From: Companilactobacillus mishanensis
GTDB lineage: Bacteria > Bacillota > Bacilli > Lactobacillales > Lactobacillaceae
Length of the DNA stretch: 64,000 nt
Direction: 5' to 3'
Assembly: GCF_003946505.1 (NCBI RefSeq)
Contig: NZ_RHON01000004.1
Coordinates: forward strand, 1 to 64,000
The position numbers and the translations under genes were made by a program. The notes under the pieces were generated by a model. It was given only the letters and a program-made list of their open reading frames with translations. It was not told the origin of the DNA and did not search any database. Of the stretch, positions 25,601 through 28,757 are shown one piece after another. The first letter of the stretch is position 1, and each line of letters begins with the position of its first letter.

Positions 25601-25960
25601 TTCTTACTCGGTGCCATCCTTGCGGTTCCATTACTAGGATTGTTAGCAATACCATTACCACTTGCTGTTCCAGCATTACCAATCTTCTTGATCAGTCTTC
25701 CATTCCTATTGTTCAATCAATTATTGCAATTGTTGAGTCTTGGAATGTTGCTACTTGGCCCAGCACTAATTCTAGCCGGAATTATTGCAGCACCATTTAG
25801 CTTACTTGGACCAATCGGAGTATCACCATTGGCTAGCTCAGTACCAGCCAATAGTGTAGGTGACCAGGTACCAGAACTTGGTCTACATAATGCCGCTATT
25901 CCATCAGTAGGGTTCTGGGTACATAATGATCCACTCATCTTGAGTGATCCATTAAAGTAA
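1697..25960 (+). CDS. Giant secreted hydrophobic repeat protein A (8087 residues)
   Basis: ATG at 1697 follows GGGGAGA at good spacing and matches the paralogue's start. An upstream in-frame TTG at 1649 has no such support. Order of parts: signal peptide 1-37 (KK at 11-12, hydrophobic core 13-29, likely cleavage after AEA); a probably beta-rich domain 40-185; a Q/N/S/T-rich linker to about 418; two homologous ~120-residue domains at about 419-540 and 622-745; a hydrophobic region from about 755 to 8040; and a tail with AIPSVGFWVHNDPL at 8067-8080. The hydrophobic part is mostly L, I, V, A, F, G, P and N with sparse K/R/D, arranged as short apolar stretches broken by P, N or G. It is built of tandem modules. 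No LPxTG signal is present. The N-terminal layout resembles Gram-positive surface proteins, but I recognise no family for the hydrophobic part. Adhesion, envelope or matrix roles are only guesses. Alternatives are a multi-spanning membrane protein or a secreted hydrophobic polymer. Confidence 0.9.
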   Translation: MTIFGEGSLLKKIITWVSMIVIVLPIVAYSTVEVAEAAIYNDAGKYGNVDPSVPLKTSSRNPDKIVGLSMTTKKGVPVMRLNISASSDDVIKKGDQLDIKFSGKNVDTSKIKELAAQDSNSLYNIDKKGNDLLVNFKKDATSGSYQEVFAIATKNVKADTKASATFAGKNINIQHNNIKSTYRAPQKQTKQNQTQRTSNNNQSNNSQQQQKATTQSAANSSNNSEAQASRSQNRTSQQVQQNQTNNATQSQNQNQQKVNPSFAQAENAVNDRTTIQVTGNNTAVPLTNDSETATTQNPASTNSDPQTTTQTSENISTQATASNETTSDQTQAATSATEPATPAESTTTELQPTQVVSNNTNTPATSTQTQASANGNYIEIANQGASDPKATLDNYLETSTEKQDNIPAESDTDTDNYEDNSQFEAIYGHVQNKADGATTEEVNEIVKNLPSMWNYIGQNTSENDHQGQVWNFHSTLSTGRDMYVTIDGTANQNSSDALQQQMPQLLRSMGQSIEPGALNQAVDIDALKRSQIYQDYLDGNYAGPTGDQTADTAAIIDTVLKHSTISLDKPNNGADITKLPTIAAVDPNALLQYAKDNASTTSTKTTSEASQTADSNSNDNTDSQALYTTIKNDTYNKMTPWASDNEKAEMLKSVPTIWNDVSTKTDKTDKVGNFYNFALDGSDGRTMYYTIDGHVLPNGNKYEQQFPAVLNSLGKNMTPNTFDQAVNNDILRNSKEYADYQQKSQANLATNAAKTAVAAPAAAGAGLGLLPLLLPFIGVPMAIAGALLLPVATGAALLAAPIVGLSALALAPVIIPALVLLPALLALPVLGLGLPLILGAKLAFLPIDLLNTLVLSTVGSIILTAPLTIFNTLVGVGLGLFNTLVGSLPLALLDFVAPILLNFLIVSGISHLVQFTLFNTLAFLTIAKALINGVVDLALALSIIGLPIALIKGLFDLLNLGLGLINAVLLPILLAGVNGLLLLPIALLNTLLMTLFNISVPLVLGFIVSMILSGMITGLTFLALLGAKLLADLVKNGFKLLLGLIVAGVTLVGLPLLVLVAQALNFFILLIANAVGGFALWALLQLAKTLLLGGIAITLFTLPLLGTLAVNTLIKWSIRAIIHIFRFFIGAIKLGARFALTYILGWLSVFAGADIIGSSITVVASAIATVVALLVPVAGPILALLPFVINLVAVFNTAIGIVLKLVLALGNIIAIANLLLSIPAILFIRPLLGLPITLGAGLLSDLVTGLLSLPLLLFRQLALQGLVTLPLTLLNLFNGFLIEPLLINGLGLLNAIVLPFVLALGAFGLIAILGLLLLALRLPVIALALLTIPSFIPLFNLILTAIFLAPLITLVLSVLNLFIGLPLIFLIDTAINIIVPFLVWLAGMLLLAPVFGPLAFFNPLTWINMPLLAFVGTFLTKLALKLIALPIIFLTNGLLSLLPAFIAAFVAGLLHALFNGISLPLLALPLLIPLMLNGLLTALIPGLNLITVPVGLLAGLAGLPILLNLLNKFLGKLIWRSVTFVTVYLLANVLRDLLGLLTLPLLLGLSTPLIFLNKLLFNQFGLFPALWLGLPLLAQLLTSGLLWGITFAKDFARVALDLFNIGATLLTLPLWTILPGINLLRKLAIGFVALVAVPLRVLKGLFDIIRAIVELGSALLIPLAVGFMNFLLLLPVTIFNFLALKLLNLGIPVLLALLLSIGLSLLAAGLTFIVLLAIQLLNGFLKFAARLLILGAITLLILGALPIIIGAAVLNFFLLAGLNAFVGFNIWLLSSLLKDLLTATILLGLFLLPLVGQLVINTLVKWSIRAIIHIFRFFVGALKLGARLVLSFVLGLLNLITGAATAGSIVSAIVSGIATLLTALIPVVGPVLAPLPLLITLVSIFNTLVLLPIKLLTGFNHFLALGFFLLSIPAILFVRPLLGLPITLLAGQASDVVMSLLTLPLVIFNQIALLALAGLPVLLLNRFSNLLAAPLLINGVGLLLALRLPALLALGLLIAPLLLGLLNFNLNHPLLAVLLLGLPGLIPFWNLNHLLLFLIGLHNLISSTLRLLTLPIKVFFDVVGDVVLPLLVYGLNFLLLVPFLGLPALLNPLTWINLGLLSAVGTFLIKLLLALLALPLILIKNLINSIIPGLLGGQLASSLRGLLGGFPIFLGLKLLTLLPIINGLLTALIPGLNLITVPLGLLSLLAQPLLNLGIIGNLFGKGLWRGVGSFGTFTLSNLVKNGLDLIGLPIVLLLATLPLFLLKLANKAFILRPLLLFALPVLPQLLAFNGVVLLNALRRGAELIAELFNLGATLATFPIWGIIPGLNVLRRLAIGLLVLRIVRNVLVQLLKAFLLFVLPVKVAVLLAPLSFVIGLLTFVNLRLFNNWILPLLLTVVPAIFFTVLNQLITFAVLTLLSLLNNLFGSLLKAGLILGLTALFTFVGIPLLVLGMILNIFILLGVNAFIGFNVWLLSSLLKDLLTIGAIIGLALLPLVGQLVINTIVKWSIRAVIHLVRFFIGLFRLGARLVLQFIIGLNNLVLGAARGIALIAGVANLLLAPISLLVPVVGPVLSLLHLVRAGLAFFNRFLLLPLKLISGLINLVTLVGLFLSIPYWLFIRPLTSVFMALGAGLVSDIALTLLTLPLVILNQVLLVTLGGLPLLVLNRISNLFAAPLLINGIGLVSAIAVPFLLLIGALLLPALLGLGLISLDNPLLGVILLGLPSLIPFWNLNNRLLFFIPALILVKHLLDLLTLPISFIKDLVLNSLLPALALLLIVPLNLFLFGPFNILNWLLNPVLALINTLIVQGLLTNLALPLVLLLNAILGLIPLVVSLLLNALTTFFLGALPLLLGAGLLLLPFGLLQQLLMLNGLLTALIPGLNLITVPLGLLAALINLPVLLALGFIGLNIAVILAVKLLVGFIKAAVVYLLANLILDGLALILIPLTVGILGLINFLPMMIFNQFIGLPVLLGIIVPIIGAFIIKAILWMISFARRAFGILRSLIRIAISLLTSPLWALLPGINLLRRVLFWINIFFLIPATIIKQIFDTLRRLNHILLLQIVPNIIGLISLLGTLALLPLLFLTRRIIGLVLWVGVALFNFLAPIIVAAILNHILRRILSLGLVIPLLLNGFPMVLVTAGILLFLIKNFIFLTIAKVVTAIVLAGLIILSIITLAIGAVILGFHGLIRLLFLPLRILANILFMPAKLLSLVIFPLNSITIPLFIGAVVRVFVGLVVWPTVYLIQVFTLPLLLAPLVKLLAFLDFLRNNIGNLVFVQLVHALITFIKYIVHTIVDKVITVPLTTFVVAMRTLTLATFLLMAGTIFTFLINPLTIIPAISFLIFKLLNPWTRLFDLIPSLGAYFVWYLGAFYAINNALWPGTGLLFALFNPILLILLEVLTGVAIPLLLPAVIVAVLLTLLVPIFALITPFIFVMPNFFSLLPLHRYLIDPLRLFINFYKNSVLFGLLQLLPTHWILNLLNPINLFMYVFIPVQFLGYELMQVVAFISTLLIPAFRNGIAKLEATIAAVLNVVLVGSPLFLLNILNGQFFWTWLPVLRGLIGGSLIDKLLTIHDVIGLLIVPFINLPVMFFSLINSLFFAATLIGRIFAPIYMLPFKISDIMELAMRFFFPGANIFPGLGITFWFGVFGLVLNQFIFANAVMLPFILYPGRLFRIVWSFNLLNFFLRIQPWFTLNITLELLLQIIDYVLLVLGRKLIWQITYFLIGPMIFFGRIIFAPVASAAMYVIFKGLAPELLLGAALITLLWMANSPVTLLLPLVLPLIALAAQLGLVGFSLLISGALFITQLVVTMLIALIPFAPTLLPLTIFLFLNLGVIILTVIGLFAIGLVRDFNTIATLLLFIPALFNTFEFILAGSPSLFGRIFDNISILLAAVRFIIGYPLNPIMYLFVSPFRMGIYIFNVMLKTLHTVRNWFLLRNLQILLVGPAILLSLRGALGLLGFNTPINTMLILILAIVLEVLFAAAFAIWNLVVGAGQIIGLAALLITLPYLNWIPGILLLVYGTDALFFATRPLEDLMILTIHNLALLQVWFLTSVPMTAFAAFYDILAGMFTIDPITLLFLPIHQIANLIRIVGQIAMLNVNTLVWHSAIIIELVSQVFYIWNRYFSLGILIPGWWRLIPPVFPLLIGILPVSLIPGPLPLMILMNIETVLSVMPMMVWTWIPYMILNILRFVVGAVGFDWVAHNPLFIPLYLLLAPITIFALTAPSYRLHLRLIFRALIIVRLQLTQVFEMLNEEVVRHVLDFNRRLFVINTANLWSLFMNLTTLNLVLNVGIFNLIAIRLAIRIPLTMILDRVLAVLATIATYLALKLPSFLLRNIWIFVPAFTVLFTGITAAVKVVEGLALLATGALIVQTLINGLLKAGLFVLGLIGVKVLAFINALPITIINILAAMILQAILGVFVTVPAFIASIIIPGMFNLATLAVVNLLLPLILFVLFTNFSRHFIELAVIGLSLLLETGYLLLTGGFKIALFLLVLATGLRFISRLAILFNLVMFNIVSFAVGHFYVIKAILFFTLPLYLGIWIALWANLAIINSLLLPIITLLTFVTAIFGTIATLLIVGLVANIASLLLGLFLTLITGLPFTILKLVIANVLALVNGFIAQFIALQFSPGLYLLNVIARQLLFVLPARFIQIAQIISLPAGIFALGINFITVPRFLALVASIVAGIIATLVITQVLIFLVPLFWVPIIKAIAFADFLANNISNVVFARFLHAIITLVKWALKSILDDWITVPLTTFIVAMSVLTASAFFLLQAVVFTFLVNPLTILPAISWLLFRLLNPWTMLLDLFPSITAYFFWYLGAMYVINNALWPGFGLLLTILLPVWLSIMNATVALTIPILFPATLVTEALILLVPILAVAMPIYGLIPNFLSIFPIGRYLLNPLKLAVNFYRNSLILGLLNILPSHVLLNLLNPINLFMYVFIPLQFLTNTIVQIIAHKAFKFIPQFRDGITMLEANIEALFRMTILNAPIFLLNILNGQFFWTWLPVLRGLLGGSVIDKLLIPLDIIGMIVVPFISLPTMFVSLIGSLFFAGLLIGRMFAPIWMLPFKFNDVIELGMRFFFPGANVFPGLGLVWWFGVLGLGINQFVLANSMMLPFLIFPGRLFRMVWSFNLLNFFLRIQPWLAINTLNFVVVELFNFLLSAIGRKIIWSRVQYWMLLPGVFFGRIMFAPIAAAAMYLVFSALAPRLLLLAAVVTLMFMAYSPVTLLIGLALPLITVNNIILLNLVGLTVTAALGIAALNSALLIALMPLILQPGFLFVMAAISIFIGLVLLALPFAIDRLFNLISLSAIVAVFAVMRTVLWLAHRVVSGLLFYGLGAIAVLFNGIMALVYTFALPLSINRLLGWLHVARLVAVVLAQLIHLLNALIIPVLTLPLLIYNDLVFFAASLANLNVLGLLLVLLIQGLEIFVAFPVAILAELLFMLLGYFPLAGLLSLGLLLIPLPAFLITNGVNLLLNFVLKLINLAVNGFLFIASLVLFIPAAFNTFEFFLAGNPRIFGRIFDNISLGLAAVRFVIGYILNPIMYLLVAPVRMGIYIFNTMLKTLHTVRNWFQGRLLEILIMAPSIVLSLRGALGVLNFNTPINTMLILILAVALEILNAAAFAIWNLVVGAGQIIGLAAVLITLPYLNWLPGINLLVYGTDALFFATRPIEDLIILTIHNLALIQVWFLTGVPLTAMAAFYDILGGLFTLDPITLLFLPIHQLINLPRIIGQITMLNVNTLVWHSAIIIELVSQVFYIWNRYFSLGIIIPGWWRLIPPVFPLLIGILPVSLIPGPLPLMILMNIETVLSVMPMSVWTWIPYLTLTVIRLVLGAFGFDWVAANPIFIPIYLLLAPITLFALTAPSYRLHLRLVFRALIILRLQLTQVFEMLNEEVFRHILDFNRRLFVINTANLWSLHMNLRVLPLVLNIGIFQLMTIRLAIGIPFVLGAMALAWLVTFVIATGMFLLPALLFENILQDLTSLTNPLLAIAGVLAVLAGITYTVVKTAWVLWTGFNLLNHFIVRPILNLINIVAISALTLIPRLLAAVFFGIVVSTAPIWLPLLIKFNTIVLIPTIANLNAIPFFLIDSLRILGDINRLIFKLFVSFILLGGFPGIIRFATDIVSALVFGLSLLRNLGALNSLLLLPLKVLNDAILNNIIPLLLLLPQLLINFFAFNPLNPINFLFFPMMSIALSLLNAVLLPLVLVPLQILLNKVLSLIPALLAALKGPLSRLNAILKALLLPVLNIASLIGLFIPGVRLLALPMLLFTQLAALPVLLNLIRNLARPLLLGNLVGLASYIIGRLITNGLAATLLLPIPALSFLPLFIFNLLLTNLLAPLFGGIVLPVLGRHLISAGLWVLNIVKDVLGLVRNLVGNGLLLLTMPIWTILPALNLIRRLALLGDLFIVTPFKLFNKVLKRIIKFVGSLALGIIPLGLVLFLPLFIAGLPLLPLKLLNGFLLLPLMLLANALLTLPVSLILGNLIPLGLSRVAGLLKLLPDLLGLIGQSLLRIASKIITLLNPILWPLLPVLLPLWKLSKSIQGFKFADVLKDILGPLSKLPLDLISGLFIPGPGLISTPISLLKVLKDVLGLGLPILTTLLLLPIVHIGLNVLGMLGLPLLTNILTLPLALINLGIAKLALLPLKLLLRFNNGVILPAILAPITALLSAGLIPFLGLLIGIPAMLLDGLRLLIDIGALVLLSLPGLIPFRNLILDLILAAPLLINGLSLLNLLRTPFKLIFDLLSMIGLPFAAFMLFLLPIKLLIDAITLPLVLLSGAFLAPINALILGNLIPLGLSHVAGLLRLLPDLLGMFGLPLLRIASKVITLLNPILWPLLPLLIPAWILSRKIQGFKFADVLKDLLGPLFKLPIDLLSGLFIPGPGLIGTPISLIKVFNDLIRGALFIPIALINSLLLLPITNLVGLVGAPLITPLISGLLTAPLLLLLPAFAGVDVVLIPLHLITTFLRVLNNLVKHVLAVITLPLWLGLPALNVLRRILIAALLPIVLVNGLVNIVKFIARAGLLLISALVVLGFTLLLPIILARLPLLPLKLLFGLLALPLILFNGLLVALPLSLLGGLLTPIIINRLIRHLVKLPFDLLKSVGLNLFNLLLPFIPGLNLFTPLLWGLGLLLKPLQLVNIARDLFGSLPVDLLNGLLLPLGQIGSFVALLTPGLGLLLAPVLLPLRLFNRLVAIPLTIIRTIGDIARILLLGLPLAILSSLLLFPIINLLNVGLGIVFLPIISGLLTAPLVLLNLLGLLIPLNFITGAVPFLLANGMSAFNAYLLPLIVGALMLPILGIINLNRLIKDIVKTIGKLLLNGLALLPSLIPFRNFNLRLLFLIPLLINLLSLFNIIKLPFKFLKDLIVNGLPGLLVGAGLGLLLLPVFGPLQFLNPLNWINIPLISILGTVLFKLNALIGNFILNKITSLVPAVLASLLSSLFGGVPVDLLGLLGLGLLNLGSLVGLLIPGVRLVALPLLLLSQLLSLPFLLKTLKDVLPGLLRSTLAGLVTFATINTILNLLSLIPLVLFNGLITLPVFGLKLFNNIFVKAPLLFLGLPLLAQVVTFVILKALQLLRNLPILISMLILLPVITALSLFNSLPLGMKIILPALALLVTLPVKLLLDLALLPIMLIGNALLTLPLAALLGNLIALGVSHITGLVRLLPDIIGKLGLPLLRIISKVITLLNPILWPLLPILIPLWQASGLLQLFKTADVLKDIFPLASFPVDLLNAVAIPGLGLLTLLSMLNPIFWPLLPVLLPLALTIGIVGIPVSLLNIIKDFGKLLLPALLTLLLLPIIHTGLNILGLLALPLVSGVLTLPLFLLNLIVPTLITLPVAKSILPLLLNLGSAILLSSFPAILLIPFILLGNLIKGLRLLGDILPLLLFLPGALKVLLNLVILPLKILINPLLVLGLPILAKVVTFLALTPLMLLNNFLAPLLALPLLPVLLLGNTLLPILLPQTLLNLLVRPLLGLTGIVLNKLVFPLLPFLLGAILAVPLLGLLAIPLPLAVPALPIFLISLPFLLFNQLLQLLSLGMLLLGPALILAGIIAAPFSLLGPIGVSPLASSVPANSVGDQVPELGLHNAAIPSVGFWVHNDPLILSDPLK
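2947..3936 (+). other. Duplicated ~120-residue soluble domain in protein A
   Basis: Two copies (about 2950-3315 and 3560-3930) share a W-N start, a G-x-x-W/Y-NF step, a GR-x-MY-x-TIDG core, a QQ-x-P-x-LL/N-S-x-G helix, then QAV-x-x-D-x-L and a final Y-x-DY. The same pair occurs in gene B (about 28670-29035 and 29278-29650). The domain is not one I recognise. Its conserved polar and aromatic core suggests a folded ligand-binding or self-association domain at the exposed N-terminal end. Confidence 0.7.
4200..10800 (+). repeat. Three ~2.06-kb hydrophobic units in gene A
   Basis: Markers recur in fixed order about every 2,050-2,070 bases. A KWSIRA-x-IH motif with RFF and LGAR occurs near 5040, 7110 and 9155. 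An NGLLTALIPGLNLITVP motif occurs near 6125, 8195 and 10255. An LP-x-W-x-x-x-PG-x-N-x-LRR/K motif occurs near 6532, 8599 and 10687. Units are therefore about 685 residues long. Charged residues cluster in these few motifs. Confidence 0.75.
11380..19480 (+). repeat. Two copies of a polar-richer module in gene A
   Basis: Copy 1 spans about 11380-14580 and copy 2 about 15735-19480, with an insertion of roughly 0.5 kb in copy 2. Shared motifs include YLGAFYAINNALWPG-like, NPINLFMYVFIP, LNGQFFWTWLPVLRG, MRFFFPGAN-x-FPGLG, LFRIVWSFNLLNFFLRIQPW, FNTFEFFLAG and IPGWWRLIPPVFP. Unlike the flanking leucine-rich sequence it is rich in W, Y, F, N, H, R and E at conserved places, which suggests a structured function. 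Confidence 0.7.
19900..25600 (+). repeat. C-terminal-type hydrophobic modules in gene A
   Basis: A LNPILWPLLP motif followed by FADVLKD-x-LGPL-x-KLP-x-DL occurs near 21195 and 22115, and more diverged forms near 22990 and 24700. LPG-x-IPFRN motifs recur near 21745 and 23615. The same module types form the C-terminal third of gene B, so the two genes share an ordered module architecture. Confidence 0.65.
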
Positions 25961-25992
25961 TTGCTAAATAGGGCGGATGTAAGCCTAAATAT

Positions 25993-26029
25993 AAAAAAGA
26001 ATCACTCATGAAAGAGTGGTTCTTTTTTT
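25993..26029 (+). terminator. Terminator of giant gene A
   Basis: GAATCACTC (25999-26007) pairs with GAGTGGTTC (26014-26022) with one G-U pair around ATGAAA. A-run before and seven T after. It closes gene A as its own transcription unit. Confidence 0.9.
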
Positions 26030-26137
26030 GTGCCCAATTTATACAAATGCTGTCATATAGCCGATTTACGACTACATCGTGCAGATTATCCATTCGTTAT
26101 GCCCGCTTTGCCTTAATTAAAGGAGAGGTAGTATTAA

Positions 26138-26221
26138 GTGAGTATTGCAGTCGGTGTCGCTGAAACGACGCCGATTGTCTACAACATAACAGCGTTCTCG
26201 TACACAAAGATAAGTGCATAG
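26138..26221 (+). CDS. Possible 27-residue peptide or gene relic
   Basis: GTG at 26138 lies 9 bases after AAAGGAGAGG, a strong ribosome binding site, and opens 27 codons ending at TAG. The first codons also form a long hairpin (AGTCGGTGTCG with CGACGCCGATT). It may be a leader peptide, the start of a decayed gene, or chance. No family is recognised. Confidence 0.2.
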   Translation: MSIAVGVAETTPIVYNITAFSYTKISA

Positions 26222-26817
26222 TTCAGTGTACAAGGGACAATGAATAGTAATAATTCAAAATATGGCTGATTACTCAAAAGACGTAGGTAATCTGATAAAG
26301 ACTGATAGATAAGCGAATCTCAAGATGCGGCACAGGTAAGGAATGTGTTAATGAACTAGACAGAGTAGTTAAGGATGAGGCGGTAAAGTACGGGATAATT
26401 CGATTTGTGAGTCATGATTGCTATTATTCTAAAATCGACAATTTGAGTAGAACCCTTGTGGGGAGCCGGTTTATTGCCCAGGAAATAATCAAAACAGATC
26501 GTATTTCCTTATATTGTCCACGAAACTGCCCGCAATTACATAATCGTAAGAGCAATTGAGAATAATTATAATCAAAGACAAACACATTTGGTGTATATGG
26601 CCTTTCGAAGATAAGGTATGTAATCCTTCCTAAAACAAAACCCTATCAATATACGCAGTTACAGGGGACTATACAGACGAATTCTAAGGACTCGTTCAAA
26701 TATAAGTTAGATAATTATTCAGTAGGAAAGTATTGAGTTAATCCAGTGTCATTTATAAAAGCTCCTGAAATGCCGTAAGAACGGCGTTTATGTGTAATTT
26801 GCTACAATACGTCTCAT

Positions 26818-26832
26818 CGTGTTTCTTCTATA
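26818..26832. repeat. CGTGTTTCTTCTATA element upstream of gene B
   Basis: Identical over 15 bases to 1092-1106 upstream of gene A, at a comparable distance from the start codon, while flanking sequence differs. This is a candidate shared control site. Confidence 0.45.
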
Positions 26833-27189
26833 GTAAGACCAGACATGCAACATGGACGGATCATTTGTCAGTTTAATGATCAAAACATATCCATAATCTA
26901 AACTGATAGGGGGTCTAACTGTAAGTAATGGTTTAATATGCCTAAAAAATAAGACATAAATACTGCATATGTCCCATAAATAGACTGAAATGTAGTATAT
27001 ATAATCATTAAATATAAATAAATTGAAAAAATTTATGATTTTGCAGGATAATTTCCCGAATATGTCTCAAACTCCGGTAACACGGCATTTGCGGCTGTTG
27101 AAGATTGATAATTCGATAAATAAGCGGTCACACGTGATTACATTTGCTATAAAAACTCAAAAACCGGAAATAAACTGGTCAATTAACGC

Positions 27190-27218
27190 TTGATATAATT
27201 AATTTTATGCTCTATTAT
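27190..27218 (+). promoter_or_regulatory. Promoter of giant gene B
   Basis: TTGATA (27190-27195) and TATTAT (27213-27218) with a 17-base spacer, the same as the promoter of gene A. The predicted leader is about 108 bases. Confidence 0.65.
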
Positions 27219-27260
27219 CGACATATAGCTTTTAAGGGGCCATAGATATTACGTGCATAT

Positions 27261-27284
27261 TTTATGAATACTGGGATTCATAAA
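27261..27284 (+). promoter_or_regulatory. Hairpin in the gene B mRNA leader
   Basis: TTTATGAAT (27261-27269) and ATTCATAAA (27276-27284) are exact complements around ACTGGG. Flanking TGCA/TGCA sequence can lengthen the stem. It lies 48 bases before the start codon and may affect mRNA stability or translation. Gene A has a weaker, unrelated hairpin at the same stage. Confidence 0.5.
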
Positions 27285-27332
27285 TTGCATTCTATCTATT
27301 ACTACTTAAGAAATAATGGGGAGATTTAAATT

Positions 27333-28058
27333 ATGACAATATTTGGCGAAGGTTCACTCCTAAAGAAAATTATTACATGGGTTTCGATGATAGTTATCGT
27401 ATTACCAATCGTTGCTTACTCTACTGTAGAGGTCGCAGAGGCGGCCATATACAACAACGCAGGTAAATATGGGAACGTTGATCCAAGCGTTCCACTAAAG
27501 ACAACTACGAGAAATCCTGACAATATTGTCAGTCTCTCAATGACCACTAAGAAGGGCGTACCGGTTATGAGGTTGAACATTTCAACTTCATCACACGATG
27601 TCATTAAGAAAGGTGATCAACTTGATATCAAGTTCAATGGGAAGAACGTTGATACAAGTAAGATCAAAGAATTAGCTGCTCAAAAGAACAACAGCTTATA
27701 TGATATCGATAAGAAAGGTGACAACTTGCTGGTAAACTTCAAGAAGGATTCAACATCCGGTAACTACCAAGAAGTTTTCGCAATTGCTACTAAAAATGTC
27801 AAAGCTGATACAAAAGCATCAGCTACCTTCGCCGGTAAAAATATAAATATTGATAACAACAATATTAAGTCAAATTACAGAGCTCCTCAAAAACAACAAA
27901 AACAAAATCAAACACAAAGAACTACAAACAATAATCAAAGATCAAACAATTCACAACAACAACAAAAAGCAACTACTCAATCAGCTGCAAATTCTTCAAA
28001 TGATTCAGAGGCTCAGGCGAGTCACTCACAAAATGGAACTTCTCAACAAGTTCAATAA
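27333..28058 (+). CDS. N-terminal fragment of giant protein B (241 residues)
   Basis: If the TAA at codon 242 is genuine and not suppressed, this is the translated product. It would be a secreted protein with the signal peptide, the complete ~145-residue N-domain and part of the glutamine-rich linker, but no wall or membrane anchor. It would then be released as a soluble domain. Confidence 0.6.
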   Translation: MTIFGEGSLLKKIITWVSMIVIVLPIVAYSTVEVAEAAIYNNAGKYGNVDPSVPLKTTTRNPDNIVSLSMTTKKGVPVMRLNISTSSHDVIKKGDQLDIKFNGKNVDTSKIKELAAQKNNSLYDIDKKGDNLLVNFKKDSTSGNYQEVFAIATKNVKADTKASATFAGKNINIDNNNIKSNYRAPQKQQKQNQTQRTTNNNQRSNNSQQQQKATTQSAANSSNDSEAQASHSQNGTSQQVQ

Positions 28059-28757
28059 AATCAAACTAACGGAACACAAGCTTCACAACAAAATCAAAAT
28101 CAACAACAAGTTTCACCTTCATTCTCACAAGCAGAGAATGCAGTTAATAGTAGAACAACCGTAACAGTTTCTGGAAACGCAAATTCTACTCAAGTACAAA
28201 ACAACCAAGCTAACTCGACAGCTACTACAAATGATCAAACTGATCAAAGCAGTGACCAAGCCGATTCAGCAACTAATGCATCTACAGATACAACAGCTGC
28301 ATCAACAAATAATGTAACTGCTCCTGCAGATACACAAACAACTACACAAGCTTCAGAGAATCTTGCTACAGATACAACACCTGTTCAAGAAACTCCTCAA
28401 GCCAATGCTGTAGCCGAAAACAGCACTACAGCTACAACACCTGCAACAACAAATAGTAACTTACAAGCTACAGAGGTATACCAACCTCAACAAGTTGCTA
28501 CTACAAGTGATCAAACTACTCAAACAGAAGCTGCAAATAACACTAACTATATCGAGATTGCTAACCAAGGTGCATCTGATGCCAAAGCAACTCTTGATGG
28601 TTACTTAACTTCTGATACAGCAACCCAAGATAATACTCAAGCTGGATCAGATACTGATACATATGAAGATAACTCTCAATTTGAGGCTATCTACGATCAC
28701 ATCCAAGACAAGAACTCCGGCGCAACGACTGAAGAAGTCAATGAAATCGTCAAAGAC

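Larger units (their letters stand above)
26030..27189. other. Long non-coding region between the giant genes
   Basis: No supported full gene. It contains a possible tiny ORF with a strong ribosome binding site (26138), a GC-richer stretch with an 86-codon open frame lacking an ATG (26299-26556, stop TGA at 26557), a CGTGTTTCTTCTATA element (26818-26832), and an AT-rich end leading into the gene B promoter. The 26100-26560 part could be the relic of a displaced gene. Confidence 0.45.

Noticed and set aside
3950-25810. Idea that the giant hydrophobic region is a non-coding repeat array or a conjugation/transport operon of fused membrane proteins
   Set aside because: The frame is continuous for over 7,000 codons in two paralogues with mostly synonymous variation between modules, so it is coding. 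No transporter signature motifs were seen.
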